Assembly (NCBI GenBank): GCA_023480735.1
Contig: JAMCXB010000067.1
Coordinates: 19,801 to 83,800, forward strand
DNA from: Bacteroidota bacterium
Lineage (GTDB): Bacteria > Bacteroidota > Ignavibacteria > Kryptoniales > JAKASW01
DNA length: 64,000 nucleotides
Reading direction: 5' to 3'
Shown: in pieces, positions 18,440 through 28,400 of the stretch
How positions within the stretch are numbered: position 1 is the first letter of the stretch
Layout of the letters: every line of letters begins with the position of its first letter
Position numbers and translations under genes: made by a program
The notes under the pieces: generated by a model
Seen by the model: only the letters and a program-made list of their open reading frames with translations
What the model was told of the DNA's origin: nothing
Database searches by the model: none

Positions 18440-21231
18440 TCATCGCTTCGAACGTTTTGCCTTCTTCGACGGTGATTTCTCGGCCGCTTTCGCAGGCGCA
18501 ACTGGATAAGCCAGAGCTGCACGAGCGGCTGCCAAACGGGCGATCGGCACTCTGAACGGGGAACAGCTTACGTAGTTTAGTCCGATAATATGGCAGAATT
18601 CCACCGACGACGGTTCACCGCCATGCTCACCGCAAATGCCGATCTTCAAGTCAGGGCGAACGGAGCGTCCCTTCTCTTTTGCGATTTTCATGAGTGAACC
18701 GACCCCGGTTCGATCCAGGACCTCAAATGGATCCTTCGGATAGACTTCCATTTGAGAGTAAGGAATGAGGAACTTGCCCGAATCGTCACGGCTCATGCCG
18801 AGCGTCGTCTGAGTAAGATCGTTCGTGCCGAAGCTGAAGAACTCTGCAACCTTGGCAATCTCGTCGGCTGTCAGTGCGCCGCGGGGTATCTCGATCATGG
18901 TGCCGATATGGTACATAAACTTGACGCCGTTTTCTTTCATTACCTCTTGGGCAACCTGCTTAACAATAGCTGCCTGGTTTTCAAGTTCTTTTACGTTACC
19001 AACGAGTGGAATCATAATCTCCGGTTCTACCTTAATGCCTTTCTTAAGCGTATTGGCGGCCGCTTCGAAGATCGCCCGGCTTTGCATCTCCGTAATCTCA
19101 GGATAAATGATACCGAGGCGGCAGCCGCGGAAACCGAGCATCGGGTTAAACTCGTGCAGGTCCTCGACTCTCTGATGAACCTTCTCATAACTTAGACCCA
19201 TTTCACCTGCGAGCTCCCGCTGTGCTTTTTCCTCGTGCGGCACGAACTCATGCAATGGCGGGTCGAGAGTCCTGATAGTAACGGGTTTTCCCTGCATGGC
19301 CTCGAAGATGCCTTCAAAGTCTGCACGCTGGAGAGGAAGAAGTTTTGCGAGCGCCTTCTTCCTGGCTTCGACCGTATCAGCAAGGATCATCTCTCTCATC
19401 GGGCCAATTTTACCTTCGCCGAAGAACATGTGCTCGGTTCGGCACAGGCCGATTCCTTCAGCACCGAAGGCGACGGCGTTTGAAGCCTGGTCAGGCTGGT
19501 CTGCGTTTGTGCGAATCTTCAGAGTCCGGTACTTGTCGGCCCATTTCATCACCTGTTCAAATTCCCTGTAAACCGGCGCGTCCTTCGGATCGAGCGTCCT
19601 GTCAATCAATACCTGTAGAACTTCCGATGGCTTGGTGGGAACCTGGCCTTCGATAACTTCGCCGGTCGTCCCATCGATGGAAATCCAATCGCCCTCTCTG
19701 ATCGTCTTTCCGTTTACATTCATCACATGCTTAGAGTAATCGATTTCGAGGGAGGAGCAGCCTGCCACGCAGACCTTACCCATCTGTCTGGCAACCAGCG
19801 CAGCATGTGATGTCATACCGCCTCGCGCTGTCAAAATTCCGGCAGAGGCATCCATCCCTCTTATGTCCTCAGGTGAGGTTTCAATCCGGGTAAGGATAAC
19901 CGTTTCGCCGCGTTTGTTCCATTCTTCCGCATCAGGCGCGTTGAAAACGACTCTGCCCGTTGCAGCTCCGGGACCGGCGTTGAGTCCTTTCGCAAGCAAT
20001 CTGCCTCCCTTGACGGCGGCAGCTTTCTCATCAAGATTGAAAACAGGTCTCAAAAGTTGGTTCAACTGGTCGGGCTCTATTCTACTAAGGGCCTCCCGCT
20101 CAGTGATGAGCTTCTCCGCAACCATATCCACCGCCATCTTGATTGCAGCGAATGCAGTTCGTTTCCCGATCCGGCATTGAAGCATGTAGAGCTTGCCCTC
20201 TTGAATAGTAAACTCGATGTCGTTCATATCCCTGTAATGTTTCTCCAGGGTCTTACGAATGTTATCGAGCTGTTTGTATATTTTTGGATTTTCTTCGGAG
20301 AGCCGGGAGAGAGGAATCGGAGTGCGGATACCCGCTACGACATCTTCTCCCTGGGCGTTCATGAGATATTCGCCGTAAAAAGCGTTTCGTCCTGAAGCAG
20401 GATCTCTGGTAAACGCCACGCCGGTTCCTGATGACTCGCCCATATTTCCAAACACCATCGCAACGACGCTGACCGCCGTTCCCCACGACTCGGGGATATC
20501 ATACATCTTGCGGTATGCGATAGCACGATCGTTGTTCCAAGATCCAAACACGGCGCCTACTGCACCCCAAAGCTGGTCCATCGGATTTTCAGGAAAATCA
20601 TGTCCCGTGCGTTCTTTGATTGCAGTCTTGAACTTCTTGACGAGGTCCTTAAGATCTTCCGCGTTCAGTTCTGTATCGTTATGGACTCCGTTTTCCTCTT
20701 TCTTTCGTTCGATGATCGCCTCAAACGGATCAATCTCATCTTTGTGAGTCGGTTTCAGACCCAGCACGACGTCGCCATACATCTGAACGAATCGTCTGTA
20801 CGCATCATAGGCGAATCTCAAATTGTTCGTCTTCTTTGCCAGCCCTTCCACCACATTGTCGTTGATTCCGAGATTCAAGATTGTATCCATCATCCCGGGC
20901 ATTGATGCTCTAGCGCCAGAACGCACTGAAACGAGGAGCGGATTTTGTTTGTCACCGAATTTTGCTCCTACGGAAGATTCCAGCCGCTTCATAGCCTTCG
21001 CGACTTCTTCCTTCAGGGATTTCGGGTATGTCCTCTTGTTGGCATAGAAGACGAACAATTTTAGAAGTGTGTGCACACTTCGGTTGTAATTGTGAACCCC
21101 GGAGGCACCGGCAGTCCTATGTTCGTCATCTCGGCGAGATTTGCCCCCTTACCACCGAGTAGGTTCTTCATTTCTGCCTTTCCGTCGGCCTTTCCCCCGC
21201 CGAAGAAATAGACAAATTTTGCTTTACTCAT
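18440..21231 (-). CDS. ppdK: Pyruvate, phosphate dikinase, reading frame broken near 21051-21072
   Basis: Interconverts pyruvate + ATP + Pi and PEP + AMP + PPi. An ATG at 21231 begins [23 protein letters not shown], which continues [23 protein letters not shown] to EVCTHF and then meets a stop. The frame resumes at [12 protein letters not shown] and runs to 18440. Removing 17 bases (21051-21067), bounded by two TAGAAG copies, restores exact family spacing and a 924-residue protein. Removing one CA/TG dinucleotide from the CACACA run also reopens the frame but leaves five extra residues. Later landmarks are intact: the swivelling histidine in [16 protein letters not shown] and the C-terminal PEP site with [10 protein letters not shown] and [14 protein letters not shown]. 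The tail is a Lys/Ala-rich extension. Confidence 0.92.
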
Positions 21232-21244
21232 TTTCTAACCTCCA

Positions 21245-21934
21245 TCACAGATTGTTTTCCATGTTGTGTTTTTTTGTAATGTATGAACTAAACAGATTCA
21301 GCACCCCAAGCGAAAAAGGATCATCAAATTGAATCCTCTCCGGATGCCATTGGACAGATATAATCCTGCTCGGCAGATCATCTTCTCCTTCAATGGCCTC
21401 AACTGTTCCATCGTCAGCTCTGGCGGCAATTCTAAGACCGCTGCCAATCCTTTCTGCAGCCTGGTGATGTGCGCTGTTTACAGTACCTTCGTTTTGCTTT
21501 ATCGAACTTTTCAATGCTGAGCCGTCAGCAAGTTGTACACCGTGGTATCTGTCCTCGGTGTCGGAGACGGCTTCATGGCTCCTCCTGTAGTATTTCTGCA
21601 AATCAATAATGAGAGTCCCTCCAAAATAGACATTCAAGAGCTGCAGACCGCGGCAAATCCCAAGTACGGGTATTTGTCGTTTCAAAGACGCGTCAAGCAG
21701 CCTGTATTCAAACCCGTCCCGCTCCGAATCGACATGCACGGTCTCGTCAGCCCAATCACCATAAAGCTCAGGAGTAACATCCGCACCGCCTGTCAGGACA
21801 AGTGCGTCGCAACTGTTTGCCTCTTCCTCATGTCCCTTCCTGAGTAGAATCACTTCCGATTGAGGGATATGTTTCAGGTATCTCTCATAGTTGACGTTTT
21901 TTTCTCCGCAGTCGGACATTCCGATTCTAGGCAT
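21245..21934 (-). CDS. Class I glutamine amidotransferase, gamma-glutamyl-GABA hydrolase (PuuD-like) family
   Basis: A stand-alone glutamine amidotransferase-fold hydrolase. The nucleophile cysteine is in GICRGLQLLNVYFGG and the His-Glu pair in SVQWHPERIQF, with TGGADVTPELYGD near the N-terminus, as in the peptidase C26 / gamma-Glu-GABA hydrolase family. The frame is open upstream to 22075, but the ATG at 21934 (MPRIGMSDCGEKN) has GGAGAA just before it and starts the fold properly, so it was chosen. It overlaps the end of lpxK by 8 bases. The true substrate is unknown because no putrescine pathway genes are nearby. Confidence 0.85.
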   Translation of the reverse strand: MPRIGMSDCGEKNVNYERYLKHIPQSEVILLRKGHEEEANSCDALVLTGGADVTPELYGDWADETVHVDSERDGFEYRLLDASLKRQIPVLGICRGLQLLNVYFGGTLIIDLQKYYRRSHEAVSDTEDRYHGVQLADGSALKSSIKQNEGTVNSAHHQAAERIGSGLRIAARADDGTVEAIEGEDDLPSRIISVQWHPERIQFDDPFSLGVLNLFSSYITKKHNMENNL

Positions 21935-22982
21935 GTACTTCTCCAAAGACTCCCGCCAGAGCCGCGTCGATGTGTTCCATACCGAAATTGACGACGGTTT
22001 TCTCATGCAATACGGATACACGTTTAATCTCTTCACGTTGAGAGAGCTCCGCATCAAGAAAGAGGCGCACTGCATCTTTTGGTGTAGTCACCGCAAGGAG
22101 GTCCTCGTTTCCGGCAAAAAGCTCATCCAGGTCGTAGTATTCGTCGAACCAGTGATGATCGCGGTAAATCGTCCTGGATACAATCCTGGCTCCCAACTGT
22201 TCCAGTTCGGTGAAAAATTGTCCCGGATTAGCCAGTGCACAAAATGCAGCTACATCTTTGCCTTCAATCTCCTCGAGCGGATGGACGACGCCGCCGGAAT
22301 CGGTAAAATGGAGAGGAAGGAAACTCACGCCTGTTATTCCTGCGGTAGAGTATTTCCTGATCGCGTTTAAGTCGAGCTCTTGCATTTCAAATGTCGCGTG
22401 AGCGGTGAGCACAACTACGTCAGCCTGTGAGACTCTTCTCTTTGAATCCCGGAGATTTCCGGCCGGCAGGTATGTGTCTCTCAAATCTGAGAGCGAACTT
22501 CGCATAAGAACAAAATCTACGTCCCTGTATAATTCTCTGTTTTGCAGGCCGTCATCCAGGATAAAAACATCGCATCCGTAAGCGTTTAACACCGAAAGTC
22601 CGGCCCGATATCTGTCCTTGTGAATCGCGACCGGCACATCCGGAAATGCCTGTGAGATCATCGCCGGTTCATCACCCAACATCTGAACATCGGCCTCACT
22701 TCCCTTTCCGGGACAGGAGATAACCAACTCGTCGGTCATGCGCTTATATCCGCGAGATAGAACAGCTGGTCTCTTTCCGAATGCAATTAGCCTTTCAATC
22801 AGGAACATCACAAATGGCGTCTTTCCTGAACCGCCGACGGTGATATTGCCGACGGAGACGACAGGTATCGGAAGCCTTTTAGCCTGGAAAAGGTTGAGGT
22901 CATAACTAAAGTTGCGAACAGAGACAGCGCCTCCGTACAACATTCCGAATGGGAACAATATGCTTCTTATTCCGTTTCTCAC
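21927..22982 (-). CDS. lpxK: Tetraacyldisaccharide 4'-kinase
   Basis: Adds the 4'-phosphate to the lipid A precursor. The 351 residues have an N-terminal membrane-association helix, the Walker A motif in VVSVGNITVGGSGKTPFV, LSRGYKR, and GDEPAMISQAFPDVPVAIHKDRYRAG, followed by DVFILDDGLQNREL (the D-D-G-x-Q-x segment). The C-terminal domain has DHHWFDEYYDLDEL. It overlaps lpxB by 4 bases, so the two lipid A genes are coupled. Presence of lpxB and lpxK shows a Gram-negative outer membrane with lipid A. Confidence 0.95.
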   Translation of the reverse strand: MRNGIRSILFPFGMLYGGAVSVRNFSYDLNLFQAKRLPIPVVSVGNITVGGSGKTPFVMFLIERLIAFGKRPAVLSRGYKRMTDELVISCPGKGSEADVQMLGDEPAMISQAFPDVPVAIHKDRYRAGLSVLNAYGCDVFILDDGLQNRELYRDVDFVLMRSSLSDLRDTYLPAGNLRDSKRRVSQADVVVLTAHATFEMQELDLNAIRKYSTAGITGVSFLPLHFTDSGGVVHPLEEIEGKDVAAFCALANPGQFFTELEQLGARIVSRTIYRDHHWFDEYYDLDELFAGNEDLLAVTTPKDAVRLFLDAELSQREEIKRVSVLHEKTVVNFGMEHIDAALAGVFGEVHA

Positions 22983-24124
22983 TGAATCAGTTTCAAGATT
23001 AAGTCAGCAGCCCGGTCCGATGCCCCGGATCCGCCGAGTATCTTTTTCAAGTCCCTGTATCTTTCCCTAATCTCGCTTGCGACCCCGTTGTTAATTAGTA
23101 AATCTTTCACGATTGATGCCGCGACAAGGGGCTTAAATTTGTCCTGCACCAGCTCTTTGACAATATCCTTCTGCCCAACTATGTTGACAAGAGAAATCGC
23201 GTTTAATTTCACCAAGGACCTGCCGATTAAATAATTCAGAGTGCTCGTCTTATACACGACGAGCATTGGCAGTTCATGGAGAGCCGCCTCCAGCGTAGCG
23301 GTGCCGCTGGTGACCATTGCTGAGTCCGCTGAACTCATCAACAGATCAACGTCTCGTGTGAGGTGAACGGTAATTCCTGACCTCCTTACGAACTCGCCGT
23401 AGACTGACTCATCTATTCCAGGTGCACATCCGACAACTGTTTCAAGCGTCACGCCAGATTGCCTGAGTTCGCCCGAGAGCAACTTCACAGATTCAAGCAT
23501 AGTTGGAAAGATGCGGTTTATTTCCTGGAGCCTGCTGCCGGGAAGGAGGGCTAAGATCTTTCCATCCGCTGCGGTTGTGAATCTCCGTCGGAAGTCCAGG
23601 ACCTCCGAATCACTATGCGGTTTCATCTCATCAATCAGAGGATGCCCTACAAAATGCGCGTTCACATTCTCGCGCTTGTACATTTCCTCTTCAAACTTGA
23701 AAACCGTCAGCATTAGATCCACCGTCCGGCGGATCTTCTTGATACGGCCTTTCCCCCATGCCCAGACCTGCGGACTTATGAAATAGATTACCTTCATCCC
23801 CATTTTCTTAGCGGATTCGGCAAAGCGCAGGTTGAATCCCGGATAGTCGACGAGTATAACGGCTGCCGGTTTTTCAGAAGCGATGGCATTAAACAAATCC
23901 TGACGCACCTTCCGGAAAAAAAGGAGCTTGGACAGAACTTCCGAAAACCCCATTACTGACATTTCTCTTACGTGGTGAAGAAGCTCAACCCCCGCGGACT
24001 GCATCCTGTCTCCACCGATTCCTATCAACCTGACATCATCTTTCTTTTTCATGCTTTCGACCAGAAGGGCTGCATGCTTGTCGCCGGAGGTTTCACCGGC
24101 AATTATCAATAGCGTCTTCTTCAA
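22979..24124 (-). CDS. lpxB: Lipid-A-disaccharide synthase
   Basis: Condenses UDP-diacylglucosamine with lipid X. The 381 residues show the GT19 family pattern: IIAGETSGDKHAALLVESMKK at the N-terminus, GIGGDRMQSAGVELLHHVREMSVMGFSEVL, VILVDYPGFNLRFAESAKKMGMKVIYFISPQVWAWGKGRIKKI, FVGHPLIDE, LALLPGSRLQEI and SGTATLEAALHELPMLVVYKTS. All are standard blocks. It overlaps lpxK downstream and the ICMT-like gene upstream by 4 bases each. Confidence 0.96.
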   Translation of the reverse strand: MKKTLLIIAGETSGDKHAALLVESMKKKDDVRLIGIGGDRMQSAGVELLHHVREMSVMGFSEVLSKLLFFRKVRQDLFNAIASEKPAAVILVDYPGFNLRFAESAKKMGMKVIYFISPQVWAWGKGRIKKIRRTVDLMLTVFKFEEEMYKRENVNAHFVGHPLIDEMKPHSDSEVLDFRRRFTTAADGKILALLPGSRLQEINRIFPTMLESVKLLSGELRQSGVTLETVVGCAPGIDESVYGEFVRRSGITVHLTRDVDLLMSSADSAMVTSGTATLEAALHELPMLVVYKTSTLNYLIGRSLVKLNAISLVNIVGQKDIVKELVQDKFKPLVAASIVKDLLINNGVASEIRERYRDLKKILGGSGASDRAADLILKLIQ

Positions 24125-24720
24125 GCAATATTCCTGTAGATAAATATCAGGACCAGAAACACGGAAATTGAGCTGAGCGCAAGGAGCGATGAGCGCTCCG
24201 AACGAAGTCCATGTCCCAGATTCGGTTTTAACGTACCGCCGCCGTTGAATCTCGACAAGCGAGGTACAAACCGACGTACGTTCGAGGCATATTCCTGCCA
24301 GTTAGAAAATGTCGAGGAGAGATACGTCTCTTCGAGCCTGACGATAGATGAATATTGGAATGCGAAATACACCAGCGCAACCAAGGGCAAATAAGGCATC
24401 AGTGCATTTGCCATTACGCCTATTCCGAAGTACATGAGAATATTCCCGATGTACAACGGATTTCTCACGTAGGCATAAGGCCCGCTGGTTATCAGGTGTG
24501 TTCCGCCGACCGCGCCTGTAGTCCTCGTTTCGCTTCCCGCGTAGCTTACACCCCAGAGTCTTATCAGTTCTCCTGCCAATGCAAGTACGAGGCCAATGAC
24601 AAGGGACTCAACCGTCGGTGCGGAGAAAATCACCATGACAATCAAAAACGGAATCGGAGTATAACTCCGATATGTAAACAGATACTCTTTCCAGTTTCTC
24701 TCAGTAGCTTGTTCCATCAC
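24121..24720 (-). CDS. Isoprenylcysteine carboxyl methyltransferase-like (ICMT/PEMT) membrane methyltransferase
   Basis: A 199-residue integral membrane protein with four to five membrane segments. The signature SGPYAYVRNPLYIGNILMYFGIG and the following LEETYLSSTFSNWQEYASNVRRFVP form the SAM-binding region of the ICMT/phospholipid methyltransferase superfamily (RHPxYxG and E-E-x-x-L...F...Y..Y). The substrate in bacteria is unknown and could be a lipid or quinone-type compound. Placement between lpxB and a HAD phosphatase, with 4-base overlaps on both sides, hints at an envelope-lipid role, which is inference only. Confidence 0.8.
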   Translation of the reverse strand: MMEQATERNWKEYLFTYRSYTPIPFLIVMVIFSAPTVESLVIGLVLALAGELIRLWGVSYAGSETRTTGAVGGTHLITSGPYAYVRNPLYIGNILMYFGIGVMANALMPYLPLVALVYFAFQYSSIVRLEETYLSSTFSNWQEYASNVRRFVPRLSRFNGGGTLKPNLGHGLRSERSSLLALSSISVFLVLIFIYRNIA

Positions 24721-25430
24721 TCCGATAAATATGCCTCTCTGCGTTTCAACTCCGCGCGATGACGCTTCCTGAATCTCTTCGATTCAAAGATCTTTCTGAA
24801 TTTACTCAGTACATCCGCGAAGCTCTCGAACGGGAAGTATGTAATGTTGTTTGCTTCGCAGTATCTCAGGAGTTCATCCTTTGCGAAAATAATATCGGCA
24901 TAATCGACGGCACAACGGTCGGAGAATCCGTTGCCGATATAGACTATAAGGTCATCTATGCCGGTTCTCGTTAGTATCTGCTGGCCCTTACAATTAGCAC
25001 ACTTTGGACAATTCGATTCGTAAGGAAAATCGATTTTGATCGTGTCAGTATCGAAACGGGCAACATTGGAGTAGAATGGGATCTCCGACAGGCGGTTTGC
25101 CGCCAGTATTTCCCTTATATAGAAGTCGAGTCCATCGCTGAGGATTGTCAATTCAATACTGTTTTGTCTGCAAAACTCCACAAAGGTCCTGAACGAGCCG
25201 TCGATGTCAAAAGACTTTGCGAACTCCACCGCCTCGCTTTGAGTTGTCTTAACGAACTCGGCTTCCTTAAGAATAAGATCCCTGCCGGACATCCCGTCGG
25301 ATTTCCATTTGGCCACAGCCTTAATGGATTCCGCTTCGCTGCCGAACCTCCTGAAGAACTCATTCCCGACATCGTGTGTGGTGATTGTGCCGTCAAAGTC
25401 AACGAAGACTTTCGGAAAGAGACTCGTCAT
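24717..25430 (-). CDS. HAD-IB phosphatase, MtnX-like
   Basis: A phosphoserine-phosphatase-like HAD hydrolase. Motif I is VFVDFDGTITTHDVGNEFF (DxDGT), motif II ILSDGLD, and motif IV is in YIGNGFSDRCAVDYADIIFAK. An internal cysteine set (SNCPKCANCKGQQ) typical of the MtnX / 2,3-diketo-5-methylthio-1-phosphopentane phosphatase group is present. No other methionine-salvage genes are nearby, so the substrate is open. ATG at 25430 was chosen because it forms an ATGA overlap with the smc stop. The frame is open a few codons further upstream. Confidence 0.82.
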   Translation of the reverse strand: MTSLFPKVFVDFDGTITTHDVGNEFFRRFGSEAESIKAVAKWKSDGMSGRDLILKEAEFVKTTQSEAVEFAKSFDIDGSFRTFVEFCRQNSIELTILSDGLDFYIREILAANRLSEIPFYSNVARFDTDTIKIDFPYESNCPKCANCKGQQILTRTGIDDLIVYIGNGFSDRCAVDYADIIFAKDELLRYCEANNITYFPFESFADVLSKFRKIFESKRFRKRHRAELKRREAYLSE

Positions 25431-28400
25431 GCGTTTGCCACCCATTCGTCGACAAACCTGACGGCCACAACTTTAGAGACACCCTGCTCCTCCATGGTTA
25501 CGCCGTACAGTGTATCGGCAGCTTCCATGGTCCTCTTATTATGCGTTATAACAATAAACTGTGTATCGTTGGAGAACTGCCTGATCATCCTCACATAATT
25601 GTCCGTGTTATTGTCATCGAGCGGACCGTCGACTTCATCGAGAATGCAAAATGGGCTTGGTTTAACAAGGTATATTGCAAAGAGGAGTGCTATTGCAGTC
25701 AGTGTTTTCTCACCTGCGGAAAGGAGATCAATTGATTGCGGCCTCTTGCCTGCAGGCTTTGCCATGATTTCAATTTTTGCCTCAAGCGGGTCCGCGTTTG
25801 CCTCGAGCTGCAAGTCAGCTTCACCGCCGTTGAAGAGGCTCTGAAATGTGGCTTTAAAATTCTCCGTTATTTGCTCGAATGTCTCGAGAAACTTTTGATG
25901 CGCAGTGTGATTGATTTCTGCGATGGTCGTAGTGAGTGTCTTCTCTGCCTCGAGGAGATCGCTTCTCTGCCCGACGAGAAAATCGAGACGTTGCTTTTCT
26001 TCCGTGTATTCTGAAAATGCAACAAGGTTCACAGGTCCGAAAGATTCTATCCTGCCTCTAAGGTAGCTTACCCGCTCGTGTGCGGCCCCGGTGTCAAAAT
26101 CGGCCGGCAGGTTCAATGACTCTGCGGTCTGCTGGGTAATATCCAGGTTGAACTCCTCTTTTCCCCGCTCAACCAGGGCCCGTGCCTCGGCTTCAAGTTC
26201 GCTGATCTTCAGACTCACCCGGTGCACGGCTTCGACGGCGGAATCATGTGTGACCCGGGCATCATTCAGCTTCTTCTCTTCGGACTCTTCGGAACTCTTC
26301 TTATCGGATACCTTCGCTGCTAATTCGCTGGTCCGCTTATCGAGAGCCTTGATCTCAAGGCGAAGGTTACCCTTTCGGTCCTCAAGCTCACTCAGTTTCT
26401 CCTGTGCCTGCTCCACTGTCAATTTGGCCGTTTGTATGTCCTCATCAGCCCTGGCTGAACTGTCCAGGTTCGCACTCATTTGTTCCTGAGAAGATTGTAT
26501 TTCTCTCTTGAGGAAGTTGAGTTTGTTTATGCATTCTATATGCTGGGCCTGAGCATCGCGGAGCGTTTCATTTTTCTTCCGGTATTCTTCTTCGATGATT
26601 CTCAGTTCCTCTAACGCAGCCTGGTACTCATGATCATTCGAACTCTTCACGGAGTTCAGTTCTGTCAATGCGACCTCGACGGTATCAAGCTCCCGCTGAG
26701 CCTCGGTTAGCTCTGTCTCCAGTCTTGAGATACGCGCCTGGGTATCTATGATCTGCCCCTGGATTCCCTGAAGACTTCGTTCGCTCTCAACACTTGATTG
26801 TTCCACACGCGCGAGTTGGAGCTCGAGATTTCTCAACTTCTCGTTACCGGTCTTTATCGGCAGCGACTCCATTTCAAGCTGAAGTGCCTTGACCGATGCG
26901 TTCAGATCGGCCAATTGCTGGCTCAATTGGGACTGCTCGTTCCTGATCTCTTCAAGCTGTCTCAGCTTGCCGACTCTCCCACCCTCAGTCCTTCGCGTGC
27001 TCCCGCCACGGATAATCCCGTTGGCCGAATAGACATCTCCGGTGAAATTCACGCAGATAACGGAATGGTCTGCACGAAGAATCTGCTCCGCTTCTGAGTA
27101 ATTCTCGACGACTGCAACATTCTCAAAGAAGTATCTTCCAATGGCTTCGTGTTCCGGTAGCATTTGAATGTGTTGGAGCAAGCTCGCGAAAGAGGTATTT
27201 CCCGGTCGGTTGTCCGGCCTTGCAATTCGATCGAGGCAGACGAATGTGACCTTGCCGAGGTCCCGGCTCCTGAGAGCGTCCACAGCGCTCAGGGCAGTAT
27301 GCTCATCCGGTGACATCAAAAAGTTTGAAGCCTCCCCCAGTATAGATTCCGCCGCAATTCTATACTCTTGCTCTACATAGAAGAGGTCGCTCAAAACTTC
27401 GAATTTCGGCAAGCCGTCTATTTCCCCCCGTGCAAGCGCCTTTGCACCGTCCGGAAGACCTTCCAAATGTTCGACAAGTCCGTTGAGGAAATCTATTCTA
27501 GCCTCATTGGTCTGTTGAACCTCTCGAAGTTTCTGTGCCTGGGTCTTCTTTCCCTCTATCTCGCTGAAGAGCTCTTCCCGATGTCTCTCGAGGTCGCTTA
27601 GCTTCGTCTTCTCAGACGCGATTTCGCCGGCAAACCTTTCCTTGTCGGACTTCGAACTCTCAATCCGCCCGCTCAGCTGCAGCTTCTCATCCTCCAGCTG
27701 ATTTCGTCTGGTGACAAGCTCCTCATTGTGCGATCTCACTCTCTCAAGCTTCGCGTGAGCCCTCTCCCGCTCGTTTTGTTTGAGAGCGAGATCGTTAAGA
27801 ATCCTGATGAGGCTTTCGTGACTTACATTAGATTTTTCCCTTGCGGCAAAGAGTCTCTCCTCGAAAGTCTTGAAACTCTCCTGTTCAACAGAGAGGGAGG
27901 CAGCCAGTGCCTTCTCTTCTTCCTCAGTCTCGATTTCACTAAGCTTCAGCTCTTCCACCTGGGAGGCGAGGGATTCATTCCTGCTCGCCAGATCGATCTT
28001 CCTGTTCTCCAGGGACGTGATCTTCTCGTTGAGGCCTCTAGTTCTCTCTACGAGTACCGCACTTTCTTCCTCGACAGTATGGAGGCTGCTCAGCTTCTCC
28101 GATCTCTCGGATCTTAATGTCGATAGACTTTTATCAAGCTCCCCTATTTCTAACCGGAGCAGCTTGAGAAGTTCTTCCTGATGCGACAGAGTATTCAGAG
28201 CGCTGGCTTTTTCACTTTCGTTTACAGACAGGCTATCCTTCAAAGGGGACACCTTCGCTAATATGGATATGTGCTCAGAAAAGAGATATTGTCTCTCCAG
28301 AGCACCCAACTCCTCAACGAATCGCTTGTATTGTTCGGCGCGTTTCGCCTGGCGTTCAAGAGAATTCACCTTCTTTTCCACCTCCGCAATCAGGTCGTTA

